A stretch of DNA of 64,000 bases from Pseudomonas fortuita. Lineage in GTDB: Bacteria; Pseudomonadota; Gammaproteobacteria; Pseudomonadales; Pseudomonadaceae. The stretch spans positions 2,583,501-2,647,500 of the forward strand of contig NZ_CP114035.2 in the NCBI RefSeq assembly GCF_026898135.2, given 5' to 3'. Shown piece by piece: positions 29,601 to 37,413 of the stretch (the first letter of the stretch is position 1; each line of letters starts with the position of its first letter). The notes under the pieces were generated by a model. That model made no database searches. It was given only the letters and a program-made list of their open reading frames with translations, and was not told the DNA's origin. A program made the translations under genes and the position numbers.

Positions 29601-30731
29601 GAGGTCGGTGGCGAACACCTGCACCTTGGCACTGCGCTGCTCCATCGCCAATTGCTCGGTTGCCATCATCGCCAGGCTATAGGCTTCCTCGCCGGATGAA
29701 CACCCCGCCGACCAGATGCGTATTTCGCGCTGCGGATCCTCGCTGTCATCGTTGGCCAGCCCCGGCATCGCCTGTTGTTGCAACGCTTCGAAGGCGTCCC
29801 GGTCGCGAAAGAAGTTGGTGACCCCGATCAGCATGTCCGCCAACAGGGCGCGAGACTCCTCAGGATGCCGCTCGAGGTAGTCGCGGTAACCGGCAAGGTC
29901 GGTCTGCGCGGTGACGTGCAGGCGACGTTCAAGCCGGCGCAGCACCGTCGCGCGCTTGTAGTGCTGGAAGTCGTGGCCGGTGCTGGCATGCAGCCGGGCG
30001 AGGATGTCGTCGAGGAGCGGGTCGCATTGGGCTGGGTCGCCTGAGCGTTCGCCTAGCGGCGGCGGGAGGCTGTCATCCTCGATTTCCGGCAGTTTGACCT
30101 TCTGAGCCGAGCGACACAGTTCTACCAGCTTGCCCGGAATCTCGGTCACCGGAAGGATCAGGTCGACCATGCCGGTGGCGATGGCGGCCTTGGGCATGTC
30201 AGGGTACTGGGCGTCATCGGGCGACTGCACAAGCGTCACGCCACCTTGTTCCTTGATCCGCGATAGGCCCACTGCGCCATCGCTGCCGCTGCCCGAAAGG
30301 ATTACGCAGAACGCATGGTCCTTGTGCACATCAGCAAGGTCGCGAAAGAACAGGTCGATGGCGACGTGGTCGCCGCGGCTGCGCCTGGCCGGGCTGACCC
30401 GCAGGTAGCCGTCATTGGTGGACAGGCGGTTGGCTGGCGAAATGACATAGACGTGATCACGCTCGATCGGTACCGGCTCGCTTACCTGGCACACCGGCAT
30501 TCGCGTGACGCGCTGGATCAAGCGGTCTGCCTGGCTCTGGTGGTCCGGCGACAAGTGCAACACTACAACGAACGCCATGCCGCAGTTTTCGGGGACGCGC
30601 TGAAAAAACGCCTGGACCGCCTCCAGGCCGCCGGCCGATGCACCGATACCCACCACTGGGAAGTCCAGATGGCTGGGGCTTAGGGCAGGGTTTTGCGGCG
30701 AGGCGGGCGTGGGTTTGCTGGACGATTTCAT
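26622..30731 (-). CDS. CheB-CheR-PAS-histidine kinase-receiver hybrid
   Basis: Signalling protein of about 1369 residues. A CheB methylesterase domain comes first with the S32 (GASAGG), H59 (VLHLS) and D151 (GSGSDG) triad, then a CheR methyltransferase (YSLAMMATEQLA, FATDLDERAINVGRLG, CRNLLIYLD). A coiled stretch rich in Glu/Gln (about 650-750) leads to two PAS domains, then HisKA with the phospho-His in MSHELKHPLN, an ATPase domain and a C-terminal receiver whose Asp is in VIISDIGMPGMDG. No membrane segment is seen, so the sensor is cytosolic. A GTG two codons upstream is the alternative start; the ATG at 30731 has AAGG. The input signal and output partner are unknown. Confidence 0.88.
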   Translation of the reverse strand: MKSSSKPTPASPQNPALSPSHLDFPVVGIGASAGGLEAVQAFFQRVPENCGMAFVVVLHLSPDHQSQADRLIQRVTRMPVCQVSEPVPIERDHVYVISPANRLSTNDGYLRVSPARRSRGDHVAIDLFFRDLADVHKDHAFCVILSGSGSDGAVGLSRIKEQGGVTLVQSPDDAQYPDMPKAAIATGMVDLILPVTEIPGKLVELCRSAQKVKLPEIEDDSLPPPLGERSGDPAQCDPLLDDILARLHASTGHDFQHYKRATVLRRLERRLHVTAQTDLAGYRDYLERHPEESRALLADMLIGVTNFFRDRDAFEALQQQAMPGLANDDSEDPQREIRIWSAGCSSGEEAYSLAMMATEQLAMEQRSAKVQVFATDLDERAINVGRLGVYPDAIATDVPTARLRQFFIKENQNYRVRKDIREKVLFARHNLLSDPPFSQLDLVVCRNLLIYLDREVQREILRLFHFALRKGGYLFLGSSESADVAADLFIAVDKRHRIFRAREVEPARRPGRLQTPDTPAVRAKPKPLRKLSYAEIHHRALSRRTPPSLIVDADGNILHMSDGVGRFLRHAGGEVSPSLLNLVLTPLRPALRSTLLQAQNTGQPVSSGAVIITVDDQRVEVQVQVQPHQDEPSGSECLLVIFQVREADPHNPPAIQQTEGMVLSTLERELQRTRQQLQETIEQSDISSQELMASNEEMQAVNEELRLASEELETSKEELQSINEELLTVNYELKTKVDETDKINDYLSNLIASTQIATVFVDRNLHIRWFTPGATAIFSILPVDTGRSLLDITHRLEYPGLADDARAVIERETTIEREVIGQDQHWYLARLLPYRASEQNVDGTVLTFIDITKSRAAEERLRQGEERMRLVAESTHDFAIILLDEQGLIIDWNTGAALIFGYAKDEVIGQHYALIFTDQDREDGEPERELRAARLHGRGQDERWHVRKDGSRFYCSGEVSRLKGSSLRGYVKIARDLTGHKRLQDEQSKRLAESQSSSHMKDEFFAVMSHELKHPLNLIQLNADILRRIPSVTSTGMASKAVNVIREAVTSQARIIDDLLDVARIRTGKLKLKTQPVDLCAVLQGICSVACNEQRGRSVRLTLPADGEPVYVEADSTRVDQIIWNLLNNALKFSPADGEILLRLARQDEQARLEVIDQGIGLAKNSLEDIFELFNQAAPTGHGREGLGIGLSLVRQLVEAHGGAVSVESPGIGQGCTFIITLPLCAYAQQPQVQGEVLPSEGRLKGVRILLVDDSVDVLEVMEQLLLMEDADVDAYSDPKLALQSAADARYDVIISDIGMPGMDGHALIRALRGLEHLRYIPAIALTGYGASADQYKSRQSGFDRHLNKPVGYDDLIEAIERLNGSASV

Positions 30732-30851
30732 GGGCACGAGCCTTGTGCGAACCGGGAGTGAGCAGTGGCAGCGATTATAGGCCTGGCACCGATCAATCTA
30801 CGAGCGGGGTTCAAGTAGGACTGCCCATGCTGGCCAAAGTGCCGCTGTCGG

Positions 30852-31949
30852 TCAAAGGGCCTGGGGCTGCTCGAGGGATTGTGGCAGTGCGGTCACCTTG
30901 ATGGCACGTACCGGTACGGCAAACTTGGCTCCGATCCTGTTGAAGCGCTCGAGCAGGTGGAAATTGATCGCCTGCTGAATATCCATGTAGAGGTTGTAGC
31001 CAGGGTCTCTCACGATATAGACGCATTCGAACTCCAGTGCCTCTTTGCCAAAGCCGCGCAAATGGGCGCGATCAAAACGCACCTGCTGTTGGGCTGTGAT
31101 CGCCTCTTCGACGATGGCGGGCGCCTGTTTTACCGCATCAGTGGGCGTGTCGTACGACAAGCCGAACTCGAACACGATGCGTCGCTCCTGCAAGCGTTTG
31201 TAGTTCTGGATCGTGCTGCTGATCATGCTGGCATTGGCCATGACGATCTGCTCGCCACCCAGGCTGCGGATGCGTGTGGTCTTAAGCCCCACGTGCTCCA
31301 CCGTGCCCGCCAGCGGACCGATGACGATGAAATCACCGACTTCGAACGGTTTGTCGACGGCGATCGACAATGAGGCGAACAGGTCACCCAGGATGTTCTG
31401 CACGGCCAGGGCGACGGCAATGCCGCCCACACCCAGGCTGGCCACGAAGGCGGTGACATTGACGCCCAGATTGGACAGCATGGCCAGCAACACCACCGAC
31501 CACAACAGCACGCGCGCGCCCCAGGCCGAAAGCGTGGCCAGCGCACTGCCTTGGTATAGGCCGTCGGCGCTGTGCCGGCTGAAGTAGCGGGTGAGGCCCA
31601 GCGCGATGGCGCGATTGACCCAGAGGCCGATCTGCAGGGCAGCGACCACGAACCACAAGCTACTGACCCGGCCCAGCCAGCGCTCGGGCAGGTCCAGCAT
31701 GCTCAAGCCGACCAGCAGCGAAGCGAGCAGCAGCAGGCTGTTGCTGGTGCCGGCCAGTACCTTGGCCAGCACCTGACTCATTGCCCCGTCATGTTCGGAC
31801 CAGCGCTGCACCCGGCGCATCAACAGGCCGATGACAGCTCTGGCAATCACGAACGTCAGCACAGCAACGCACAGCGCTACCAGCAGGTTGAGGATGGAAA
31901 TGCCGAAGAATGTGGTGTCGGTGAACAGTTCGATGATTCGATCATTCAT
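30852..31949 (-). CDS. MscS-family mechanosensitive channel
   Basis: Small-conductance mechanosensitive channel-like protein, 365 residues. Hydrophobic helices near 15-42, 65-85, 95-118 and 145-165 lead to the pore helix at about 166-190 (LGVGGIAVALAVQNILGDLF). The MscS beta domain follows (PFEVGDFIVIGPLAGTVEHV, LKTTRIRSLGGEQIVMANA), then the alpha/beta cage. Inner membrane; releases solutes on osmotic downshock. Two additional helices relative to E. coli MscS. Stands alone between the hybrid kinase and DUF4142 genes on the same strand; a hairpin precedes it. Confidence 0.88.
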   Translation of the reverse strand: MNDRIIELFTDTTFFGISILNLLVALCVAVLTFVIARAVIGLLMRRVQRWSEHDGAMSQVLAKVLAGTSNSLLLLASLLVGLSMLDLPERWLGRVSSLWFVVAALQIGLWVNRAIALGLTRYFSRHSADGLYQGSALATLSAWGARVLLWSVVLLAMLSNLGVNVTAFVASLGVGGIAVALAVQNILGDLFASLSIAVDKPFEVGDFIVIGPLAGTVEHVGLKTTRIRSLGGEQIVMANASMISSTIQNYKRLQERRIVFEFGLSYDTPTDAVKQAPAIVEEAITAQQQVRFDRAHLRGFGKEALEFECVYIVRDPGYNLYMDIQQAINFHLLERFNRIGAKFAVPVRAIKVTALPQSLEQPQAL

Positions 31950-31979
31950 GGGGAGCCCACCTCCAGATGGCTCAAGGCA

Positions 31980-31996
31980 GGGCCGCAGGGCGGCCC
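31980..31996 (-). terminator. Hairpin between DUF4142 and mscS-like genes
   Basis: GGGCCGC pairs with GCGGCCC across a 3-base loop, 25-40 bases after the DUF4142 stop on the minus strand. No T-run. Candidate Rho-assisted terminator or mRNA end stabiliser. Confidence 0.4.
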
Positions 31997-32021
31997 CTGG
32001 GATTACGTGGTGACGTGTGGG

Positions 32022-32522
32022 TTACTTGCCGTGAGTGGCTTGCAGCGCCTTGGCCTGTTCCAGATGGTGTTGCAGCGTTGGCAGCTTGTCGCTGGCGAAG
32101 GCCTTCAGCTCCGGCTTGTCGGAGGAGGCGGCCTCTTTCTTGAACAGTTCCACGGCCTTTTCGTGCGCGTCGACCTGGTTATTGACGTATGACCGGTCGA
32201 ACGACTCGTCGCGCCATTCGAGGATCATCTTCTTCACCTTGTCGGTCAGCGCCGCTTCGTCGGGCACGCTGATGTCCAGCTTGCGGGCGATGTCACCGAG
32301 TTCCTGGTTGGCTTTGGTATGGTCTGTGACCATTTGCTGGGCGAATTGCTTGATGTCTGCGCTCTGGCTCTTTTCCTGCGCCAGGTTGCCGGTGACCACT
32401 TCGGCGATACCGGCTTCAGTGGCCGCATCGACGAAATCGTCCGAAGACGCTGCCTGTACCTGCAGCGAAGCCAGGCCCATCAACAGGGTAACGCCGGCGA
32501 TTTTCAACAATGGTGTGTTCAT
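32022..32522 (-). CDS. DUF4142 periplasmic protein
   Basis: Exported protein of 166 residues with a signal peptide ending near LQVQA-ASSDD. The body is helical with the DUF4142 pattern: GNLAQEKSQSADIKQFAQQM, VTDHTKANQELGDIA and SYVNNQVDAHEKAVELFKKE, containing His and Glu spaced as in ferritin-like helical bundles. Function not established; often found among general stress genes. Strong GGAG ribosome site. Divergent from the lipoprotein gene across a 214-base promoter region. Confidence 0.82.
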   Translation of the reverse strand: MNTPLLKIAGVTLLMGLASLQVQAASSDDFVDAATEAGIAEVVTGNLAQEKSQSADIKQFAQQMVTDHTKANQELGDIARKLDISVPDEAALTDKVKKMILEWRDESFDRSYVNNQVDAHEKAVELFKKEAASSDKPELKAFASDKLPTLQHHLEQAKALQATHGK

Positions 32523-32736
32523 GTCTCACTCCTTCGTTCTGTTGGCGCGACCTCAATGTCGCACTCGGTTGAACCGCAGGTGTGGGTGAAGGTTTAGTTT
32601 TTCTTGAAAACAGGGCCGCCGTGGCAGCGCAATCTGCGTGTCCGGGCACCGCTCATCCGCTATGTCGTAATCAGAACGAATTCAGGGGGACGGTGAGACT
32701 CGTTGGTTTAGGTCTTCACAAAAACGAGTAACCATC

Positions 32737-32922
32737 ATGAAAAACAACCTGTTCGCCATGTTGCTGTTGACTGCCAGTTTCTCGCTGCTCGGAGGTTGCT
32801 TCGACCGCGACAGTGATCATCCAGCGAAGGATGCCGACCCAAGCAAACCGTCACTGCAGATGCAGCAACCCAGTGACCCTGTAATTAACCCTCCAGCTGA
32901 GACCAAAGCGCAGAATCAATGA
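32737..32922 (+). CDS. Small lipoprotein
   Basis: Predicted 61-residue lipoprotein: signal MKNNLFAMLLLTASFSLLGG then the lipobox Cys at 21 (LLGGC). The mature part is short, hydrophilic, rich in Asp, Pro and Gln with no domain. The residue after Cys is Phe, so it should sort to the outer membrane. The stop overlaps a possible start of the next gene by 4 bases. The first codons (AAAAACAA) fit the AANAANAA motif, which may be chance. Function unknown. Confidence 0.6.
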   Translation: MKNNLFAMLLLTASFSLLGGCFDRDSDHPAKDADPSKPSLQMQQPSDPVINPPAETKAQNQ

Positions 32923-32936
32923 GTGAGGTACAGGGC

Positions 32937-34262
32937 ATGGTGGCAACCACAAAGGCAGGTATAAGACCTCAAAATGCCGACTTAGGGCTGGAGCATCGCT
33001 ATCGAGCGCTACTTGAGGGCCCGGAGCCCACCACCGAGGCCTGGCTGGAAGAGCAACTGCATCTGGCCCGTGCGCTTTGCGACGACCTGCCAGATGATCC
33101 TGGGCTACTCCCGCAATGGGCCGATAACCATGCGGGACGTGTCGCCAGCGAGCATGCGGCCTACCTGGAACAACGGCGTCAGGGCGGCCCCCGTCGTTTT
33201 TTTGCCAATCGGGCCCATGCCTTGTGGTTTCTGCAGCAAGTCGCGCCGACCAAAGCGGTCGACGGCGCCTGGCTACACGGAGCCCTATGGCATTGGCAGG
33301 ACCCGCGCTTCCATGGGCTGATCCGCACCTTCCTCGAAGAACTCGGAGACGGTGACCCACGCTGCAATCACGTGTTGATCTACCAGCGCTTGCTCAGTCG
33401 CCTGGGTTGCCTGCAGGAGCCATCGCTTGACCCCGCTCGCTACCTGCAGGGCGCGTTGCAACTGGCGCTCGGCCAGCACTGCGAGCGTTTTCTTCCAGAA
33501 GTGATCGGTTACAACCTGGGTTACGAACAGCCCCCTTTGCATCTGCTGATCACCACCCACGAGCTGGCCGAGCTGGGTATCGACGCCCATTACTTCCAGT
33601 TGCATGTGACCATCGATAATGCCGCCAGCGGCCATGCGCGCCGCGCCGTAGAGAGCTTCACCGAGCTGGTGCGGGACGAGAAACCCGCGTTCTACGAGCG
33701 TGTCAGGCATGGCTACCGTCTTAATGACCTGGGGATCGACACGCCGTCGTTGATCGCCTCGTTCGACCTGCAGGCCGAATTGCTCGGCGCGCTGGAGCGC
33801 AAGCGCATCTATGGCCAGTGCATGCATTCGGACCGTTGTCGCCTGCAAGGACGCACCATCAACCAGTGGCTTGCCGAACCCGGCGCGATGCCTGATTTTC
33901 TGGAGGCGCTACAGGTTCAGGGTTGGATCAAGCGCGACAACGATCCCCGACAAAGCCGCTTCTGGTCGCTGATAGAAGGCCCTGTAGCGGCCATGTTCGG
34001 TGTGTTCGATGCTTATGAAAAGCAGCTTTGGCATGACTGGATCGCCGGAGACTGGCAAGGCGCAGAAATCCGTCGGGTGCTGCCAGGGCAGTGGGAGCAC
34101 GCCTTGCAGTTGGCAGATGAAACACCCCTTGCGCCACCGGCTGCAGACATGGCTGCGCTGATCGAAGCGATGGCTGGCAATCGGCATGCTACCCCCCAGG
34201 GCCTGCAGGCCACCCGCGCGTTCATTCAGGCCACCGGCTTGATGCAAGGAGGGCTCTACTGA
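32937..34262 (+). CDS. Iron-containing redox enzyme family (haem-oxygenase-like diiron) protein
   Basis: Soluble helical protein of about 441 residues of the iron-containing redox enzyme / haem-oxygenase-like diiron oxidase group. Pattern residues include EELGDGDPRCNH and, later, IGYNLGYEQPPLHLLITTHE with DAHYFQLHVTIDNAASGH, giving the Glu, Asp and His expected to hold two irons. The C-terminal third is an extra region not needed for the fold. The ATG at 32937 has GAGG; 32919, overlapping the lipoprotein stop, is the alternative. The TGATG overlap with the next gene marks an operon with a methyltransferase and an ATP-dependent ligase. Substrate unknown; relatives cleave or hydroxylate amino acids and fatty acids in natural-product routes. 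Confidence 0.72.
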   Translation: MVATTKAGIRPQNADLGLEHRYRALLEGPEPTTEAWLEEQLHLARALCDDLPDDPGLLPQWADNHAGRVASEHAAYLEQRRQGGPRRFFANRAHALWFLQQVAPTKAVDGAWLHGALWHWQDPRFHGLIRTFLEELGDGDPRCNHVLIYQRLLSRLGCLQEPSLDPARYLQGALQLALGQHCERFLPEVIGYNLGYEQPPLHLLITTHELAELGIDAHYFQLHVTIDNAASGHARRAVESFTELVRDEKPAFYERVRHGYRLNDLGIDTPSLIASFDLQAELLGALERKRIYGQCMHSDRCRLQGRTINQWLAEPGAMPDFLEALQVQGWIKRDNDPRQSRFWSLIEGPVAAMFGVFDAYEKQLWHDWIAGDWQGAEIRRVLPGQWEHALQLADETPLAPPAADMAALIEAMAGNRHATPQGLQATRAFIQATGLMQGGLY

Positions 34263-35215
34263 TGCTGCTCGACCAAGACCAGATCCGTGCCGATGAGGCC
34301 TTGTTGCAGTTGGGGCGTCGCCTGCGTGCCGACGGCTATCGTTTCACTTGCGTGACGCCGGCGACCCAGGCCAGGGTCAATGCCCGGGCCGATGCGCAGC
34401 AGGCGCGTACCCTGCGTGATGTGTTCGGCTGGAGTAGGCCGTTCGCCGCGTCACTGCTCAGCCCCGATGAACTGGCGCAGCTGCGCCTCGCTGGCGTGCT
34501 GGAGGCCCAAGGTGCGCTGTGGCGCAGCACTGTGCGCTGGTCCAGCCTGGACGATCTGTTGCTGGTACATGCTGCCTGGCCAACGGACAGCCGCGACGCG
34601 GTGTTCTTTGGCCCCGACAGCTACCGTTTCGCCCAGCTGATACACGATCATTTGAGCAGCACGCCCGAGCGCGTGCAGCATGCCGTAGACATCGGCTGTG
34701 GCAGCGGTGTAGGGGCGTTGGTGATCGCTCGCGCCGCCCAACACGCTCAGGTTTGCGCAGTGGACATCAACCCTATGGCATTGCGCTACACCGCCATCAA
34801 TGCCGCCTTGGCCGGTGTGGCCAATGTCTCGGTCGAGCACAGTGACCTGCTCAATGACATCGCAGGTACGTTCGACCTGATCGTCGCCAACCCGCCGTAC
34901 ATGCTTGACGCCGGACAGCGCGCCTACCGCCACGGCGGCGGCGCACTGGGTGCCGAGCTGTCGCTGCGCATCGTCGACCAAGCCCGGGAGCGCCTGTCGC
35001 CCGGGGGCACGTTGCTGCTGTACACCGGTGTCGCCATCGTCGAGGGGCGCGACGCGCTGCTCGAAGCCGTGCGGTTACGCCTGGCAGGGCCTGCGTTCAG
35101 TTGGTTCTATCGTGAGCTGGACCCAGACGTATTCGGTGAGCAATTGCTTGAACCCGGTTACGAGCAGGTCGAGCGCATTGCCGCCGTGGCCCTGACCGTC
35201 ACCCGTCGCGGCTGA
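34262..35215 (+). CDS. HemK-like SAM-dependent methyltransferase
   Basis: Methyltransferase of 317 residues. The SAM-binding motif is VDIGCGSGVGALV (142-154), the acidic second-strand motif CAVDINPMALRY (165-176), and the NPPY signature is at 210-213 (IVANPPYM), as in enzymes that methylate amide or ring nitrogens (HemK/PrmC, RsmC). An N-terminal region of about 110 residues, not in PrmC, may recognise the substrate. The ATG overlaps the redox enzyme stop and has GGAGG. Middle gene of a three-gene unit, so the substrate may be a product of that unit rather than a release factor. Confidence 0.78.
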   Translation: MLLDQDQIRADEALLQLGRRLRADGYRFTCVTPATQARVNARADAQQARTLRDVFGWSRPFAASLLSPDELAQLRLAGVLEAQGALWRSTVRWSSLDDLLLVHAAWPTDSRDAVFFGPDSYRFAQLIHDHLSSTPERVQHAVDIGCGSGVGALVIARAAQHAQVCAVDINPMALRYTAINAALAGVANVSVEHSDLLNDIAGTFDLIVANPPYMLDAGQRAYRHGGGALGAELSLRIVDQARERLSPGGTLLLYTGVAIVEGRDALLEAVRLRLAGPAFSWFYRELDPDVFGEQLLEPGYEQVERIAAVALTVTRRG

Positions 35216-35222
35216 TAGCGTC

Positions 35223-36329
35223 GTGGCGCGGCAGTGCACGTTTGGCATCGAGGAAGAATACCTGCTGGTGAAGCTGGCCACCGGGCAGGTCATGGCGGCT
35301 CCGTCAGCAGCCGTGGCCCGCTGTTGTCGGGACGCGTTGGGCCCGTGGTTCGCCGAAGAAATGTTCCATAGCCAGATAGAGATCGCTTCGCCGGTTTTCG
35401 ACACGTTGCACCAGGCGCGTGAGTTCTTTGGCGAGCGGCGACAGTGCCTGGCCCAGGCGCTGGCCAACGAGGGAGCGGGGCTGTACGGCGCGGCGAGCCA
35501 CCCCAGCGCCCAGTGGCTGCGTCAGCGCCCACGTGGCTCCCCGCACTATCGCCAGTTGTTCGACGATTACCAGCTGGTGGCCCGGCGCAGCCTGTTGAAT
35601 GGCCTGCACGTGCACGTCGGCGTACCGGTGGGCATTGATCGGATGCGGGTGATCAATCGGGTGCTGTACTGGCTGCCCTTGTTGTTGGCGCTCAGTACTT
35701 CGTCTGCGTATTGGGGCGGTGAGGATACCGGCTACATGAGCTATCGCCGCGCAGTGTGCGGGGAATGGCCGCACATGGGGCTGCCAGAGCCGTTGCCGGA
35801 CTGGAGTGCCTACCAGCGCTACCGGGCATTGCTGCAACGTACCGGTAGCCTGGCCGAGGACGGTGACTTCTGGTGGGCGATCAGGCCCTCGCGGCGGTTT
35901 CCGACGGTCGAGCTGCGTATCTGCGATGGCTGCCCGCGGCTGGAGGATGCCCTGGCCGTTGCCGGCCTGTTTCGCCACCTGGTCGAGCAGGCGCTGGCCC
36001 GCCACGATGACCCCGCCAGCCGCGAGATGCGCTGGGTCACCCAGGAAAACTACTGGCGCGCCCTGCGTCAGGGCCGCCTGGCCACCTTCATCGGTGTCCA
36101 CGCGCAACAGCCGGTCAGCGCCGAGGGCTGGCTGATGCAGTTGCAGCAGCAGTGCCCGGCTGACACCGCCGATGCCGAGCGTTCATTCATCCAAGCGCGG
36201 CACATCCTGCGCGAGGGCAGCAGCGCCGATCGCCAGCGCCAAGCCTTCGTACTGGCCCGTGAACAGGGCCTGGATAACCGTCAGGCGATGCGCGCAGTGT
36301 ACGGGCAAGTGATGAGTGACTTCCGGTAG
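35223..36329 (+). CDS. YbdK-type carboxylate-amine ligase (GCS2 family)
   Basis: ATP-dependent ligase of 368 residues in the glutamate-cysteine ligase type 2 / YbdK family. The N-terminal signature TFGIEEEYLLV is followed by HVHVGVPVGIDRMRVINRVL and WWAIRPSRRFPTVELRICDG, the metal- and substrate-binding regions. The start is GTG at 35223, seven bases after the methyltransferase stop, with a weak ribosome site. E. coli YbdK has weak glutamate-cysteine ligase activity, but the natural substrates of the family are mostly unknown. Linked to the diiron enzyme and methyltransferase, it could build an amide in a small-molecule pathway. Confidence 0.8.
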   Translation: MARQCTFGIEEEYLLVKLATGQVMAAPSAAVARCCRDALGPWFAEEMFHSQIEIASPVFDTLHQAREFFGERRQCLAQALANEGAGLYGAASHPSAQWLRQRPRGSPHYRQLFDDYQLVARRSLLNGLHVHVGVPVGIDRMRVINRVLYWLPLLLALSTSSAYWGGEDTGYMSYRRAVCGEWPHMGLPEPLPDWSAYQRYRALLQRTGSLAEDGDFWWAIRPSRRFPTVELRICDGCPRLEDALAVAGLFRHLVEQALARHDDPASREMRWVTQENYWRALRQGRLATFIGVHAQQPVSAEGWLMQLQQQCPADTADAERSFIQARHILREGSSADRQRQAFVLAREQGLDNRQAMRAVYGQVMSDFR

Positions 36330-36428
36330 GTGGCCTGATGGCTGCCCGGCAAATCCGGATAAACCTTCTCGGCGCCGCGCAGTCAGTCACAGTAAGGGCC
36401 TGTATTTCTCGGGCCAGGGAGGTGGCTG

Positions 36429-36566
36429 ATGAAATTCGTCTGCCTGCTGCGAGGCTGCCAATGGCGCAGCCTGTTGGTGAGTGAAGTCGCCGGCCTTCAC
36501 TGCCAGTGTTGCGAACGCTGTGGCGCGTTGCGCTACAGCCATCCCGGCCAATCTTTCGATGCATAG
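36429..36566 (+). CDS. 45-residue Cys-rich small protein
   Basis: MKFVCLLRGCQWRSLLVSEV then GLHCQCCERCGALRYSHPGQ: six Cys arranged as C..C and CxCCxxC, like a small zinc ribbon. A strong GGGAGG ribosome site is eight bases ahead, and the gene ends 9 bases before the ku start. Same strand as ku, so probably co-transcribed. Function unknown; similar short proteins occur in phage and pseudomonad genomes. Confidence 0.6.
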   Translation: MKFVCLLRGCQWRSLLVSEVAGLHCQCCERCGALRYSHPGQSFDA

Positions 36567-36575
36567 GAACCGACC

Positions 36576-37412
36576 ATGGCGAGGGCAATCTGGAAAGGCG
36601 CGATCAGCTTTGGCTTGGTGCACATCCCCGTCTCGCTGAATACCGCCGTGCGCAGTGAGCGAGTGGACTTCGACTGGCTGGACAAGCGCAGTATGGAGCC
36701 GGTTGGCTACAAGCGGGTGAACAAGGTGACCGGCAAGGACATCGACAAGGAGCACATCGTCAAAGGGGTGGAGTACGAAAAGGGCCGCTACGTGGTGATC
36801 AGCGAGGAAGAAATCCGCAAGGCCAGGCCCGAGGCGACCCAGACCATCGACATCTTCTCGTTCGTCGACGCCGGCGACATTCCGCTGCAACAGTTTGACA
36901 CCCCCTACTACCTGAGCCCCAATCGTCGTGGTGGCAAGGTCTATGCCTTGCTGCGCGAGACCCTGCACAGCACCGGTAAGGTGGCCTTGGCCACCGTGGT
37001 GCTGCACACCCGCCAGCACCTGGCCCTGCTGCGCCCGCTGGAAGATGCACTGGTCTTGATCACCCTGCGCTGGCCGGAGGAGGTGCGCGGGCTGGATACG
37101 CTGGAACTGGACAAGAGCGTGACCGAGACTAAGGTCGACAAGCGTGAGCTGGACATGGCCAGGCGCCTGGTGGAGGACATGAGCGGGCAATGGACGCCCG
37201 ATGAGTACCATGATGCGTTTCGCCAGACCATCCTCGACCTGGTGGAGGAGAAAGCCAGCAAAGGCAAGATCGAAACCGTGGACAAAGGCGAGGGCGCGAC
37301 GGCTGAGAAGGGCGCCGACATCATCGACCTCACCGAGCTGCTTAAACGCAGCCTCGGCGGCAAGACCAAAGCGAAGAAGCCGGCGGCCAAGCGACCGCGC
37401 AAGGCTTCATGA
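36576..37412 (+). CDS. ku: Ku DNA end-binding protein
   Basis: Bacterial Ku homodimer subunit, 278 residues, binds DNA double-strand ends and recruits LigD for non-homologous end joining. Begins ARAIWKGAISFGLVHIPVSL, the family start, with EVRGLDTLELDKSVTETKVD in the core and a Lys-rich C-terminal tail (KTKAKKPAAKRPRKAS) known in Ku proteins to help bind DNA or LigD. Ends one base from the end of the glycosyltransferase gene, convergent with the ligD operon. Often active in stationary phase. Confidence 0.95.
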   Translation: MARAIWKGAISFGLVHIPVSLNTAVRSERVDFDWLDKRSMEPVGYKRVNKVTGKDIDKEHIVKGVEYEKGRYVVISEEEIRKARPEATQTIDIFSFVDAGDIPLQQFDTPYYLSPNRRGGKVYALLRETLHSTGKVALATVVLHTRQHLALLRPLEDALVLITLRWPEEVRGLDTLELDKSVTETKVDKRELDMARRLVEDMSGQWTPDEYHDAFRQTILDLVEEKASKGKIETVDKGEGATAEKGADIIDLTELLKRSLGGKTKAKKPAAKRPRKAS

Positions 37413-37413
37413 G

